A stretch of 64,000 bases of DNA from Allosphingosinicella deserti (GCF_003012735.1 NZ_PXYI01000001.1:858032-922031); one strand, 5' to 3'. Numbered from the stretch's first letter, positions 1-11,368 are shown. Translations and numbers: made by a program. The notes: a model not told the origin generated them from the sequence alone.

Positions 1-691
1 GCTTCAGCGCGGCTTCCTGGGCGACGCCGAGGGCGATGCCGCGGCCGATCGTGTAGAGGTTGGAGCGTTCACGCAGCAGATCGACCAGCGGGCTCCAATC
101 GAGGTCCCAGGCCTGGCGGAGCAGGGCAGGTGCCTCGGCGAGAGCCGCGCGCAGCGGATCGTCATCGGCCCACTCGGCAACGAGGCCGGTGATTGCCGTC
201 AGCGATGCGATGTAGGATTTGGTGGCGGCAACGCTGAGCTCCGGTCCGGCGTTGAGCGGGATCACTTCGTCGGCGAGCGCAGCCAGAGGCGAATCGGGTT
301 GATTGACGAGGACGATGACGTAGGCGCCCGCATTTCGCGCAGTTTCGACCGAAGCGAGCAGATCCGGGCTCTTGCCCGACTGGGAGATGGCGATGCACAG
401 GGCACCGTCCAACCGCGGCTTCGCTTCGTAGACCGAGGTGATCGACGGCGCCGCGGACGCCGTCGTGACCCCTGCCTTGGTTTCCATCAGATATTTGGCG
501 AAGGTCGCGGCGTGATCGGAGCTGCCGCGAGCGCAGGTGACGACCAGTTGCGGGTTCAGCGTGCGCAGCCGCGCGCCGATCCGCTGGAACTGGGCACGGC
601 TTTCATCGTGCTGACGAGCGACGGCATCCGCTGCCTCGGCGGCTTCGGAGAACATGCGGCTTTGGGTCGACAGAGAAGCGTTCATTTTCAT
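1..691 (-). CDS. SIS-domain amino-sugar isomerase/deaminase (NagB-II/AgaS type), partial
   Basis: The reading frame starts at ATG 691 and is still open at the left edge, so the C-terminus is missing. About 230 residues are visible. The SIS fold is recognisable from the phosphosugar-binding loop TCARGSSDHAAT, followed by ISQSGKSPD and then VNQPDSPLA and AATKSY. These are typical of the isomerase half of GlmS and of stand-alone GlcNAc-6-phosphate deaminases (NagB-II), which convert glucosamine-6-phosphate to fructose-6-phosphate in the cytoplasm. No N-terminal glutaminase domain is present, so this is not GlmS. Its ATG overlaps the stop of the upstream GntR gene (ATGA), so the two are co-translated. 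That context supports amino-sugar catabolism. The exact substrate (GlcN6P or GalN6P) cannot be told. Confidence 0.85.
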   Translation of the reverse strand, partial: MKMNASLSTQSRMFSEAAEAADAVARQHDESRAQFQRIGARLRTLNPQLVVTCARGSSDHAATFAKYLMETKAGVTTASAAPSITSVYEAKPRLDGALCIAISQSGKSPDLLASVETARNAGAYVIVLVNQPDSPLAALADEVIPLNAGPELSVAATKSYIASLTAITGLVAEWADDDPLRAALAEAPALLRQAWDLDWSPLVDLLRERSNLYTIGRGIALGVAQEAALK

Positions 692-1422
692 CCGTTCAGT
701 TCCGCGACGAAATCATAGGCATCGCCGCGATAGTAAGATTGGGTTGTTTCAACGGCGCGACCATCTTCCAGGAACGCGCGCCGCTCGATGAAGAGCCCGG
801 GCGATCCCGGCTGGATGCCGAGCAAGGCGGATTGGGTTTCGTTGAACAGCACGGCGCGGAGCCGTTGCAGCGCGCGCCTCGGCCGGCAGCCGGCGGCATC
901 GAGCGCCTCGTAGAGCGATTCTCCGACATCGTCGGCCGATGCCAGGCAGAAGCCGGAGATGGTCGATTGCTCCAGCGCCATCGGCTCCTCGTCGGCATAG
1001 CGGACGCGGCTGAAGCGATAGACCCGGGTGCCCGGGCTGAGCCCGAGCATCAGCGATTCGTCCGGAGTCACCGCGCCTTCGGATCGGCTCAGCCACTTGC
1101 TATGCGACGTGCGCCCCCGCGCCGCCATGTCCTCCGTGAACGAGGACAGCATCGAGAAGCTCTTTTCCACCCGGCGGGCGACGAAGGTTCCCGCGCCCTG
1201 CCGGCGGGTGAGCAGCCCGTCGGCGACGAGACCATCAAGCGCCTTGCGCACCGTGATCCGCGACACCGCAAGCTGCTCCGCCAGATCGCGCTCCGGAGGC
1301 AGCGGATCGTCGGCGCGGAGAACATTGTTCTCGATCGCCTGCCGGATCGCCTTTCGGAGTTGATGGTAGAGCGGTGTCTCGAGCCCGCTGTCCAGCGCAC
1401 CGATCTTGTCGATCAAGCTCAT
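688..1422 (-). CDS. GntR/HutC-family transcriptional regulator (NagR/NagQ-like)
   Basis: 244 residues from ATG 1422, preceded at good distance by GGGGAGAGG. An upstream in-frame start at 1548 exists but lacks a ribosome binding site and would extend well beyond the usual ~240 residues. The N-terminal winged helix is clear (LYHQLRKAIR, LPPERDLAEQLAVSRITVRKALDGL, GLLTRRQGAGTFV). The C-terminal half has the UTRA effector-domain pattern (FSRVRYADEEPMALEQSTI to the end). Regulators of this type sense phosphorylated amino sugars and repress nag genes. It overlaps the downstream SIS isomerase gene by 4 bases and is divergent from a TonB receptor gene. Two palindromic sites in the intervening DNA are candidate operators. 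Calling the effector GlcNAc-6P is inference. Confidence 0.87.
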   Translation of the reverse strand: MSLIDKIGALDSGLETPLYHQLRKAIRQAIENNVLRADDPLPPERDLAEQLAVSRITVRKALDGLVADGLLTRRQGAGTFVARRVEKSFSMLSSFTEDMAARGRTSHSKWLSRSEGAVTPDESLMLGLSPGTRVYRFSRVRYADEEPMALEQSTISGFCLASADDVGESLYEALDAAGCRPRRALQRLRAVLFNETQSALLGIQPGSPGLFIERRAFLEDGRAVETTQSYYRGDAYDFVAELNG

Positions 1423-1461
1423 CGCGACCTCTCCCCGATATTTCCGGTAACATAGGACCAA

Positions 1462-1471
1462 TGGCGTACCA
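1462..1471. promoter_or_regulatory. Candidate GntR-family operator (TGGCGTACCA)
   Basis: TGGCGTACCA has the TGG-N4-CCA dyad expected for HutC-subfamily GntR repressors. It lies 40 bases upstream of the regulator start, where it could mediate autoregulation. The assignment rests on pattern and position only. Confidence 0.35.
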
Positions 1472-1569
1472 AAAGCCAGTGCTTTTGCGGGGGAGGTGAA
1501 TTCTGCACGCTTGACGAGTTCCGGCAAAGAGAGGATGGTCATATCCAATCAGTGTTGAATACGAAAGAG

Positions 1570-1578
1570 GGTACTACC
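1570..1578. promoter_or_regulatory. Candidate GntR-family operator (GGTACTACC)
   Basis: GGTACTACC is a perfect 9-base dyad around one central base, 33 bases upstream of the TonB receptor start. In the opposite sense it reads TTGGTAGTACC, close to the TGGTA-N-TACCA form I recall for NagQ/NagR-type sites. The position suits repression of the receptor gene. Confidence 0.4.
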
Positions 1579-1610
1579 AATCATACGATAAAATAGCAGG
1601 GAGACAAAAA

Positions 1611-4322
1611 ATGGTGTTGCGCACGATAATGGTGGCGTCGGCAAGTTTGCTGGCGATCGGAGCAAGCGGGGCGGCGCAGGCGCAGGCGAGCGGGGGTGAC
1701 GGCGCGCCGAGCGATCAGCCTCCAGGCGGAACCCAGTCTTCCCAATCGGTGAGCGAGGACGAAATCGTCGTCACCGGCATTCGCGGCTCTCTGCGCCAGG
1801 CGATCGAGGCCAAACGCCAGTCGGATGTCGTCTCCGACGTGATCACCGCCGAGGATATCGGCAAGTTCCCCGACAAGAATGCGGCCGAGGCGCTGCAGCG
1901 TATTCCGGGCATCGTCATCAATCGCGAATTCGGCGAAGGCGAGCGGGTCAGCCTCCGGGGTACTGCCCCGAACCTCACCCGAACCTTGCTCAACGGCCAT
2001 GCGGTGGCGACGGCGGACTGGTTCATCCTCGAACAACTCGCCGCAACGCGAAGCTTCAACTATCTCACTCTGCCCGTCGACGTCGTCGGCCAGATCGACG
2101 TCTACAAGAGCCCGCAGGCCGACGTCGAGGAAGGCGGCATCGGCGGCACGATCAACGTGCATACCCGCAATCCGCTCGATCTCGCGCCCTTCGTCCTCAC
2201 CGGCTCGCTGCAAGGTGCCTATACGGAGAAATCGGACTCGCTCGATCCGCAGGCCTCCGCGCTGATCAGCTGGAAGAACGAGGCCGAGACGATCGGGCTG
2301 CTGTTCGGAGCCGTCTACCAGAAGCGCGACATCCGCCGCGACGGTGTCGAAGTGCTCGGCTATTTCACACCGGCCGGGGCACCCGCAGGGACGGCGCAGG
2401 TGCCGTCACTGATCGGATCGGCGCTGTTCCAGCAGGAGCGGGAACGCTACGGCGCCAACACCACGCTGCAATTCCGCCCGTCGGATCAGCTGGAGATCAA
2501 CCTTACCGGCCTTTATTCGCATTTCGGCGCGAACAACTTTAACCAGAACTATCTGGCCTGGGGCAGCAACGCACTGGGCGGCGGCGGCACTTTGACCAAT
2601 GCCACCGTTGAGGACGGCACCGTGGTGAAAGGCCGGATCACCTCGGCACCAGGGGGACGCGCGGTCGTGTACGACGCGATCGACCGCGAGGCCTTTGCCG
2701 AAAATTGGTCCGCAGATTTCGATACCGTTTACCGGCCGACCGAGACCTCCAAGATCCACCTGAAGCTCGGCTACACCAAGGCGAGCGGCGACACCGAGTC
2801 GCAGCCTTTCTACGAGGGCGGCGCTCCCGGTGCGTTCGACTTCAATCTGACCGGGCGCGTGCCGCAGGTGACCTTCATCGGCGTCGATCCCACCGATCCG
2901 AGCGATCTCGCGTTCGATTTCGCATCGCTCCACAAGATTACCAACGACGATAAGGAAAAATACGCCTATCTCGATTTCGAGCAGGAGGTCGGTTGGGGCC
3001 CGGTCCGCGCGCTGAGCGCAGGCCTCAAATATACCGACCACGATCGCGTCACCCGGTTCGATGCGACCACCTATGGCGGCTTCTTCCTGCCGCTGCTGGC
3101 GTCCGGATGCGGCGGCCCGTGCACGTCGCCCTTCTTCGCCGGTAAGCCTACTCCAAGCAACTTCCTGAACGACCTTGCCGAGCCGGGAACGCTGACGAAC
3201 TTCTTTCAGATCGACCGGAAGAAACTGCGCAACACCTTCTTCGCATTGCCGGCGGAGGTGCGCGCCCGGATCCCCAATCCGCCGGAAAACTACTCGATCA
3301 ACGAGAAAGCCTATGGCGGCTACGTGATGGCGACGCTCGGGCAGGACGGCGGCAAGTGGAGCGGCAATATCGGCGTGCGGGTGATCCGGACCGACCAGAC
3401 GTCGCGCGGCAACATCGTCGGCGCGGCCGGACCGGGGGCGATCTCAAACGCGTTCGGCGACTTCATCCCGGTCGTCGTCGAGCGCTCCTATACCGACGTG
3501 CTGCCGAGCGCGAATGTGAAGTTCGATCTGTCTGACCAGTTCGTCCTGCGCCTCGGCGCCGGCGAAACCATGGCGCGCCCCGACTTCACCGACATCGTGC
3601 CGCGGGTGAGCCTCAATCCGGGAACACTCACCGCCGATGCCGGCGATCCGTTCGTCGATCCGTTTCGTGCGACAACGGCCGACGTGTCGCTGGAATGGTA
3701 TCCCGATCGCGACACGATCGTCGCGCTCGCGCTCTATTACAAGGATATCGAGTCCTACATCGTCAACAGCACGACGCAGGGCATCTTCCCGGTGCAGACC
3801 GCGACTCCGAACCTCTCACGCTGCACGCCGGTGGCGGGCTCCACCGACAATCTCTACAATTGCGTGTTCGACGTGAACCGGCGCTCGAACGGCGGCGGCG
3901 GCACCAACAAGGGCTTCGAGATCCAGGCGTCACGGCCGGTGTGGGGCGGGTTCGGCGTGCAGGCCAACTACACCTATTCCGACGCAAGCTCCTCGGGCGG
4001 CGATCCGATCCCGGGCAATTCCAAGCACTCGCTCAACCTCACCGGTTATTACGAGAATGACTGGCTGAGCGCGCGCCTGGCCTACAATTACCGCTCGAGC
4101 TTCTTCATCAACATCGACCGGGCGACGCCGCTGAACCAGGGATCGACGGAATCGCTCGATGCGTCGATCAACATCGACGTGATTGACAACGTCACCCTGA
4201 CGTTCGACGCGGTCAATCTGACCAACGACAAGATTTTCCAATATGCCGGAACGCAGACGCGGTTCCGGGCAATGTACGACAATGGACGCCAATTCTATTT
4301 CGGCGTGCGCCTGCGCTACTGA
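1611..4322 (+). CDS. TonB-dependent outer-membrane receptor, probably for amino-sugar oligomers
   Basis: 903 residues, the usual size for the Caulobacter/Xanthomonas-type carbohydrate receptors. An AGGGAGA ribosome site precedes ATG 1611. The N-terminal signal peptide ends near AQAQA, followed by the TonB box (DEIVVTGIRGSL). The plug domain shows AEDIGKFPDKNAAEALQRIPG and GTINVHTRNP, and the C-terminus ends in an aromatic beta-strand (FYFGVRLRY). It should sit in the outer membrane and import a ligand using TonB energy. The neighbouring NagR-like regulator and SIS isomerase suggest chitooligosaccharide or another amino sugar as ligand, which is inference from context. A hairpin with a T run follows the stop. 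Confidence 0.88.
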   Translation: MVLRTIMVASASLLAIGASGAAQAQASGGDGAPSDQPPGGTQSSQSVSEDEIVVTGIRGSLRQAIEAKRQSDVVSDVITAEDIGKFPDKNAAEALQRIPGIVINREFGEGERVSLRGTAPNLTRTLLNGHAVATADWFILEQLAATRSFNYLTLPVDVVGQIDVYKSPQADVEEGGIGGTINVHTRNPLDLAPFVLTGSLQGAYTEKSDSLDPQASALISWKNEAETIGLLFGAVYQKRDIRRDGVEVLGYFTPAGAPAGTAQVPSLIGSALFQQERERYGANTTLQFRPSDQLEINLTGLYSHFGANNFNQNYLAWGSNALGGGGTLTNATVEDGTVVKGRITSAPGGRAVVYDAIDREAFAENWSADFDTVYRPTETSKIHLKLGYTKASGDTESQPFYEGGAPGAFDFNLTGRVPQVTFIGVDPTDPSDLAFDFASLHKITNDDKEKYAYLDFEQEVGWGPVRALSAGLKYTDHDRVTRFDATTYGGFFLPLLASGCGGPCTSPFFAGKPTPSNFLNDLAEPGTLTNFFQIDRKKLRNTFFALPAEVRARIPNPPENYSINEKAYGGYVMATLGQDGGKWSGNIGVRVIRTDQTSRGNIVGAAGPGAISNAFGDFIPVVVERSYTDVLPSANVKFDLSDQFVLRLGAGETMARPDFTDIVPRVSLNPGTLTADAGDPFVDPFRATTADVSLEWYPDRDTIVALALYYKDIESYIVNSTTQGIFPVQTATPNLSRCTPVAGSTDNLYNCVFDVNRRSNGGGGTNKGFEIQASRPVWGGFGVQANYTYSDASSSGGDPIPGNSKHSLNLTGYYENDWLSARLAYNYRSSFFINIDRATPLNQGSTESLDASINIDVIDNVTLTFDAVNLTNDKIFQYAGTQTRFRAMYDNGRQFYFGVRLRY

Positions 4323-4343
4323 TCAACGATAGGGTCTCACTCC

Positions 4344-4398
4344 GGGCAGGGACATGCAGATGCCGTCATGCACGGCAGATGCGGTTCCTGCCCTTTTT
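4344..4398 (+). terminator. Rho-independent terminator of the TonB receptor gene
   Basis: GGGCAGG (4344-4350) pairs with CCTGCCC (4387-4393), followed at once by TTTTT. A nested stem, TGCCGT with ACGGCA (4361-4376), lies inside. The structure overlaps the last codons of the convergent diguanylate cyclase gene. Confidence 0.75.
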
Positions 4399-5388
4399 CT
4401 TGGCCCGGTAGAGAAGCTCGTCGGCCTGGCTGATCAGCGGCGTCGCGCCGGCACGCCCCTCGGCGATCCCGGCCGAGAAGGTGATGATGCCGATCCGCGC
4501 GCCATTGTCGCGGTCGTGAAGGACTCGTCGCTCGAGCTCCATCCTTGCTTGCTCGAGACAGCGCTCCGCATCGGCGGCCCGCACCTTCTCGAACACGACG
4601 ACGAATTCCTCGCCGCCGAACCGCGCCACGAGATGGCCGCCGCAGAAGTGGCGCAACGTATCGGCGATGACCCTCAGCACTCGGTCGCCGACTTCGTGCC
4701 CGTGCCCGTCATTGACCTGCTTGAATCGATCCACGTCGCACAGCCCGATGCTTACGGCGGCGTTCTCACGCTCCAGCGCCTGCCAGCGCATGTCGAACCC
4801 GCGACGATTGAGCAGGCCGGTGACCACGTCGGTGCGCGCATCCTGCTCCGCGGCGGCGAGCTTCTCCCTGAGCGCACTTGCTTCCCGTTCCGCTTCCGCG
4901 AGCCTGGTCTCGGCAAGGCGGGTTCGTGCGAGCATTTCGCTGGTGATGGCAAGCAGGCTGGCCTTGGCGAAGACATCGCCAACCTCCTCGATGGCGGCCG
5001 CACCCGATTCTAGGTTGCGCCCATAATCCTCGGTTTCGAGGCGGACGATTTCGATCGTGCGCGCAAATGCCTCCATCTGGCGGAAGGCAAGATCGAGCTC
5101 TTCCGTCTGCGGGCGCACCGGACGCCTGGCGTCGTCCTCGTCGCCGGCGGTCTCCCGGAGCAGCCGATCGGCTTCGCTCTGCAGCAGCCTGACGCCGTTG
5201 AACGTTGCCGCCTCGATCGCTTTGGCGAGCGGTGAATTCGGATTTGCGACTTGCTCGAAGGCGAGCCGATAATTGCCCGGCGTCGAGCGCAGCGCATGCG
5301 CAGCGAGGAAATGGCCAACCTCGCGGAGAATGCGGGCGTTCTCCTCCTCGATCGATCTGTTCTGCGGAAACGGGGTGATGATGCCCAT
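4366..5388 (-). CDS. Diguanylate cyclase (GGDEF domain)
   Basis: 340 residues from ATG 5388, preceded by GGGA. A longer frame upstream to 5538 looks non-coding and another ATG at 5439 has weaker support. Residues 1-150 form an all-helical sensor/linker region without obvious membrane segments. Residues 150-185 look like coiled coil (ARTRLAETRLAEAEREASAL). The GGDEF domain runs from about 185 to the end, with a GGEEF active-site signature at 258-262 and the metal-binding CDVDRFKQVND segment. The RxxD inhibitory site normally just before the active site is replaced by GGHL, so product inhibition is probably absent. It should make cyclic-di-GMP from two GTP in the cytoplasm. Its 3' end overlaps the terminator of the convergent receptor gene. 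Confidence 0.9.
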   Translation of the reverse strand: MGIITPFPQNRSIEEENARILREVGHFLAAHALRSTPGNYRLAFEQVANPNSPLAKAIEAATFNGVRLLQSEADRLLRETAGDEDDARRPVRPQTEELDLAFRQMEAFARTIEIVRLETEDYGRNLESGAAAIEEVGDVFAKASLLAITSEMLARTRLAETRLAEAEREASALREKLAAAEQDARTDVVTGLLNRRGFDMRWQALERENAAVSIGLCDVDRFKQVNDGHGHEVGDRVLRVIADTLRHFCGGHLVARFGGEEFVVVFEKVRAADAERCLEQARMELERRVLHDRDNGARIGIITFSAGIAEGRAGATPLISQADELLYRAKKKGRNRICRA

Positions 5389-5587
5389 CGCAATTCCCAA
5401 GCCCTCGGAACGGATGATGTTGCAGATTACGGTAACCATAAGGTGAAGATGGTCGTACCGCCTCCGGAATAACCGTCGTGAGCGGAGGTGTGCAGCGCGC
5501 TCGGGGCGGAGCCGGCGCGGGTGAACGGTTCGTCGCACCGTACGAAAATGCCGGGAACGGCGTTCCGGACTTCGCGTTGGACGGGTG

Positions 5588-5782
5588 ATGCGTGATGTTC
5601 CCGGAAAGATTGCTGCCGACGAGCTGCGGCGGCGTGCCTCTCACTACCGTCTCCTTGCCCAAGATTGTGCTTACCCCGAGGGCATAGACCTTCTGCTGCT
5701 AATGGCGGAGGTCCACGAGGATGAAGCCACGGCTGCCGACGCGAAGTCGTTCCTCATAGCGCAGCCGACGCCCAACGCCTGA
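5588..5782 (+). CDS. Small conserved-looking hypothetical protein
   Basis: 64 residues from ATG 5588 (GTG 5585 is directly upstream in frame). The sequence is a helical, acidic C-terminal segment (LLLLMAEVHEDEATAADA) after a basic ADELRRRASHYRLLA start. This resembles short two-helix proteins often found near two-component genes in sphingomonads, which I know only as hypothetical proteins. No signal peptide or membrane segment is evident. It lies between the divergent diguanylate cyclase and the convergent receiver gene. Function unknown. Confidence 0.6.
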   Translation: MRDVPGKIAADELRRRASHYRLLAQDCAYPEGIDLLLLMAEVHEDEATAADAKSFLIAQPTPNA

Positions 5783-5819
5783 GGGGCTAGCAGCCCCGGC
5801 TCCGACACTTCCAGCCGTT

Positions 5820-6197
5820 TCAAGCCACGACCAGGCCGAGTACCTCATCAAGTTCGGCGAAGAGAACGTCGGGCGCGAAGGGCTTTTCCAAGATCTTGGT
5901 CGCGCCGAGCCGCTTGGCATCCACTTCCAGATCGAATTCGGCATGGCCGGTCATCATGATCACAGGCCAGTCGCACGATTGTCGCCTCAGTTCCCGCAGC
6001 GCCGAGAGACCGTCCATCCCCGGAAGGCAGACGTCGAGCAGAACGCAGCCGCGCGGCAACTGCGGGCGGCGGCGAAGGAATGCGTCCGCGGAGGCAAAAT
6101 GATCCACCTTCAGGTCCCGCATCTGCAGCAGCACCATCAGCGATCGAGCGACTGCCTCGTCGTCCTCGACCAAATACACGCAACATTCGAGGACCAC
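5820..6197 (-). CDS. Stand-alone response-regulator receiver (FixJ-like)
   Basis: About 125 residues. I chose GTG 6197 because GGGAGGG lies just upstream; the frame extends to 6335 without a better start. All receiver landmarks are present: acidic pocket (YLVEDDEAVA), phosphoacceptor Asp in CVLLDVCLPGMDG, the Thr of MMTGHAE and the Lys of ILEKPFAP. The chain ends after the fifth helix, so there is no DNA-binding or enzymatic output domain. It may act as a phosphate sink or a protein-protein switch. No histidine kinase adjoins it; the nearest in this window is 30 kb away. Confidence 0.87.
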   Translation of the reverse strand: MVLECCVYLVEDDEAVARSLMVLLQMRDLKVDHFASADAFLRRRPQLPRGCVLLDVCLPGMDGLSALRELRRQSCDWPVIMMTGHAEFDLEVDAKRLGATKILEKPFAPDVLFAELDEVLGLVVA

Positions 6198-6376
6198 CAC
6201 TTGCCCTCCCAACAGGACGTGCCGAACACTGACACGCGCCAACCTTAACAGCGGTTCATGTGCCGTGTTGCTGAATATCGTGGTCAACACACTGTTTACC
6301 GCAAGGATGCGGCTTCGCGGCCACAGCCGATCCACTTTGGATCAATTCTTTGCGCAAAAGGCGCGGCATCGGCTGT

Positions 6377-7771
6377 TTACCGGGCGCCGGTGACGGCCCA
6401 CCAGCCGATACCTGCTGCGGCGCAGGCGGCAAGCACCTTGAACGCCGCAACCTTGAACCGGAACATGGCGATGATCGCCGCGACAGTCAGGGCAAGGGCC
6501 GCGCCGTTCAGGCTGGCCGGTACCGGCAGTTCCGTTCTCACCGCTCCGAACGACCACGGCCGCACCTCGGCGAAGAGCGTGTGCAGCGCGAACCAGATGG
6601 CAAGGTTGAGGATGACGCCGACCACCGCCGCGGTGATTGCGGAGAGCGCTGCCGAAAGCGCCGCGTTACCGCGAAGCTTCTCGATGAACGGCGCGCCGAG
6701 AAAGATCCAGAGGAAGCAGGGTACGAACGTGACCCAGGTGGTCACCAGGCCGCCAAGCGTGCCCGCGACAAGAGGATGGAGACCGGTGGCGGCGCGGGAT
6801 GCACCCATGAAACCAACGAACTGAGTGACCATGATCAGCGGACCGGGCGTCGTTTCCGCCATTCCCAAGCCGTCGAGCATCTCTCCAGGGCGCAGCCAGC
6901 CGTAGCCCTCAACGGCTTCCTGAGCGACATAAGCGAGGACGGCATAGGCGCCGCCGAACGTGACCACCGCGAGCTTCGAGAAGAAGATCGCGATGTCGGT
7001 GAAAACATTGTCGGGGCCGGCCAGGCCGAATAGCAGGGCGACCGGCGCGAGCCAGAGCAGCAGGAAGATTGCGCTGACCTTGAGGGACCAGCGGAGGTCC
7101 GGGCGGGCATGGGCCGGGATCTCTTCCCCGAGCACCGTCTCGCTATCCTCGACGATCGGGCCGGGGCCGGAGCCGTGTCCGCCGCCGATGGCGAAGGCCT
7201 CGAGACCGGCACGGCCGCCGAGCCAGCCGACCAGTCCGGCGCCGAAGACGATCAAAGGGAAGGGCGCGTGGAACAGGAAGATCGCGACGAATGCGGCGGC
7301 AGCGATCGCCCGCATCGCGCCGTTGCGAAGGGCGCGACTGCCAATCCGCTTCACGGCCTCGAGCACGATTGCGAGCACCGCCGCCTTGAGGCCGAAGAAC
7401 AAGGCGGCGACCGGACCGACATTGCCGAAGGCGGCATAAAGCCAGGACAAAGCCATGATCGCCACCAGACCGGGGAGGATGAACAGCCCGCCCGCGATCA
7501 GCCCGCCTTTGGTGCGGTGCATCAGCCAGCCGATATAGGTTGCCAGCTGCTGCGCTTCGGGACCGGGGAGGAGCATGCAATAGTTCAGCGCATGAAGGAA
7601 CCGGTGCTCCCCGATCCATTTCTTCTCCTCGACGACGATCCGGTGCATGACCGCGATCTGCCCCGCCGGCCCACCGAAGCTCAGTGCGGCAACGCGCGCC
7701 CAAACCTTGACGGCTTCGGAGAGCGGGATGCCGTGGCGGGGCTGTTCGACAGGTTCCCCGACAATGAACAT
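6377..7771 (-). CDS. chrA: CHR-family (chromate/sulfate-like) transporter, two-domain form
   Basis: 464 residues with about ten to twelve hydrophobic segments. Two tandem CHR domains are visible: the first has SFGGPAGQIAVMHR and LLPGPEAQQLATYIGW, the second VTFGGAYAVLAYVAQEAV and ETTPGPLIMVTQFVGF. This is the long-chain ChrA architecture of the inner membrane. Characterised members export chromate, and some homologues are induced by sulfur limitation. Start ATG 7771 is preceded by GAGGAGCGGG. Only 11 bases separate it from the stop of the TonB receptor, so it is the last gene of a four-gene operon. In that context sulfate or a related oxyanion is at least as likely a substrate as chromate. 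Confidence 0.88.
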   Translation of the reverse strand: MFIVGEPVEQPRHGIPLSEAVKVWARVAALSFGGPAGQIAVMHRIVVEEKKWIGEHRFLHALNYCMLLPGPEAQQLATYIGWLMHRTKGGLIAGGLFILPGLVAIMALSWLYAAFGNVGPVAALFFGLKAAVLAIVLEAVKRIGSRALRNGAMRAIAAAAFVAIFLFHAPFPLIVFGAGLVGWLGGRAGLEAFAIGGGHGSGPGPIVEDSETVLGEEIPAHARPDLRWSLKVSAIFLLLWLAPVALLFGLAGPDNVFTDIAIFFSKLAVVTFGGAYAVLAYVAQEAVEGYGWLRPGEMLDGLGMAETTPGPLIMVTQFVGFMGASRAATGLHPLVAGTLGGLVTTWVTFVPCFLWIFLGAPFIEKLRGNAALSAALSAITAAVVGVILNLAIWFALHTLFAEVRPWSFGAVRTELPVPASLNGAALALTVAAIIAMFRFKVAAFKVLAACAAAGIGWWAVTGAR

Positions 7772-7782
7772 CCCGCTCCTCC

Positions 7783-10263
<2,481 letters not shown>

Positions 10264-10342
10264 GAGAACCTCCCCTGATGGATCGCGACGCCTCCGGCTG
10301 TCCGGTCGGCATCGAATGATGTGGATGTTTGGGATGCGGCGC

Positions 10343-11098
10343 TCAGCCGAGCGCCTGATAAACTCCGTACAGGCTGGTGACGGTAAGCAGACAGCCGACG
10401 AAAATGAGCAGCGCCTTGCCGGGCGCCTTCTTGACGACGAACGCGCCGAGCGGCGCCGCTATGACGCCGCCGATCAGCAGGCCGAGCGTCGCTTCGGTGA
10501 AGGCCGACCAGCCCAAGCTGGCGATGAAGGTCGCCGAGATGGTGGTGGTCAGCACGAATTCCGACGCGCTGACAGTGCCGATCGTCTTGCGCGGCTCGTG
10601 CCCCTGAACCAGCAGATTGCCGGTCACCACCGCGCCCCAGCCGCCGCCGCCTGCGGCATCGAGGAACCCGCCCGCAAGGCCGAGCGGCTCGACCATGCGT
10701 GCCGCCTTGTGCTCACCGGTGAGATGGAAGCCGCGCCAGATCAGGTAGACGCCGATGATCGCCAGATAGGCCATCACGAACGGGCGGGCGACGCCGGCGT
10801 CGATGTTGCTGAGCAGATAGGCGCCGATGATGCCGCCGATCACGCCCGGAATGACGAGGCGCGCGAACAGCTTCCAGTCGACGTTGCGATGAAGGATATG
10901 GCTGAACCCGGAGACGCCGGTGGTGAAGGTTTCAACGGTGTGCACGCCGGCCGATGCCGCGGCGGGCGGAACGCCAAGGCTCAGCAGCAAGGTCGACGAG
11001 ATCACGCCGAATGCCATGCCAAGCGCTCCGTCGACGATCTGGGCGGCAAATCCAACGGCAATGAACGGCAGGAGATCGAACAGGCTGAAGCCGTCCAT
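10343..11098 (-). CDS. TauE/SafE-family membrane permease
   Basis: 251 residues with about eight hydrophobic segments in two homologous halves, as in the TauE/SafE (formerly DUF81) family. Recognisable landmarks are VDGALGMAFGV, SAGVHTVETFTTG and the second-half equivalents GFLDAAGGGGWGAVVTGNLL and TVSASEFV. Family members are linked to sulfite, sulfonate or sulfoacetate export or uptake in the inner membrane. It is the second gene of the operon, 58 bases downstream of the YezD-like gene and 79 bases upstream of the TonB receptor. Substrate and direction of transport cannot be read from sequence. Confidence 0.87.
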   Translation of the reverse strand: MDGFSLFDLLPFIAVGFAAQIVDGALGMAFGVISSTLLLSLGVPPAAASAGVHTVETFTTGVSGFSHILHRNVDWKLFARLVIPGVIGGIIGAYLLSNIDAGVARPFVMAYLAIIGVYLIWRGFHLTGEHKAARMVEPLGLAGGFLDAAGGGGWGAVVTGNLLVQGHEPRKTIGTVSASEFVLTTTISATFIASLGWSAFTEATLGLLIGGVIAAPLGAFVVKKAPGKALLIFVGCLLTVTSLYGVYQALG

Positions 11099-11156
11099 TC
11101 ACGGGACTTTCTCGGGTGGGCTGCGGCCGCCGTCTTTGCCATCGGTCTGCCTGCGG

Positions 11157-11330
11157 TCAACCGCCGAAGCGACGCTTCTCCGTCACCTCAAGCTGAGTGA
11201 GACGACCCTCGTGAATGGTGAGGGTGATCGTCCCGAAGCGTACCGAGCCCGCTTTCTCCCGGACGACGCGCATCGCCTCGTCGAGCGCCTGAAGCGGCTG
11301 CGGCCTGGTTCCGAACGTCATGTCGCTCAT
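11157..11330 (-). CDS. DUF2292 / YezD-like small protein
   Basis: 57 residues from ATG 11330, with GAGGAGG at ideal distance; the frame extends to 11396 but that start has no ribosome site. The core (AMRVVREKAGSVRFGTITLTIHEGRLTQLEVTEKRR split around a GxxxxxIHxGxxxQxExTEK pattern) matches the short YezD family, whose members I recall beside sulfate or sulfonate assimilation genes in many bacteria. Molecular function is unknown; the fold is probably a small beta-hairpin plus helix and cytoplasmic. It is the first gene of the operon, directly behind the predicted promoter. Confidence 0.75.
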   Translation of the reverse strand: MSDMTFGTRPQPLQALDEAMRVVREKAGSVRFGTITLTIHEGRLTQLEVTEKRRFGG

Positions 11331-11368
11331 CGAATCCTCCTCGTCGACTTGTGTCGATTCGTGGTGCA

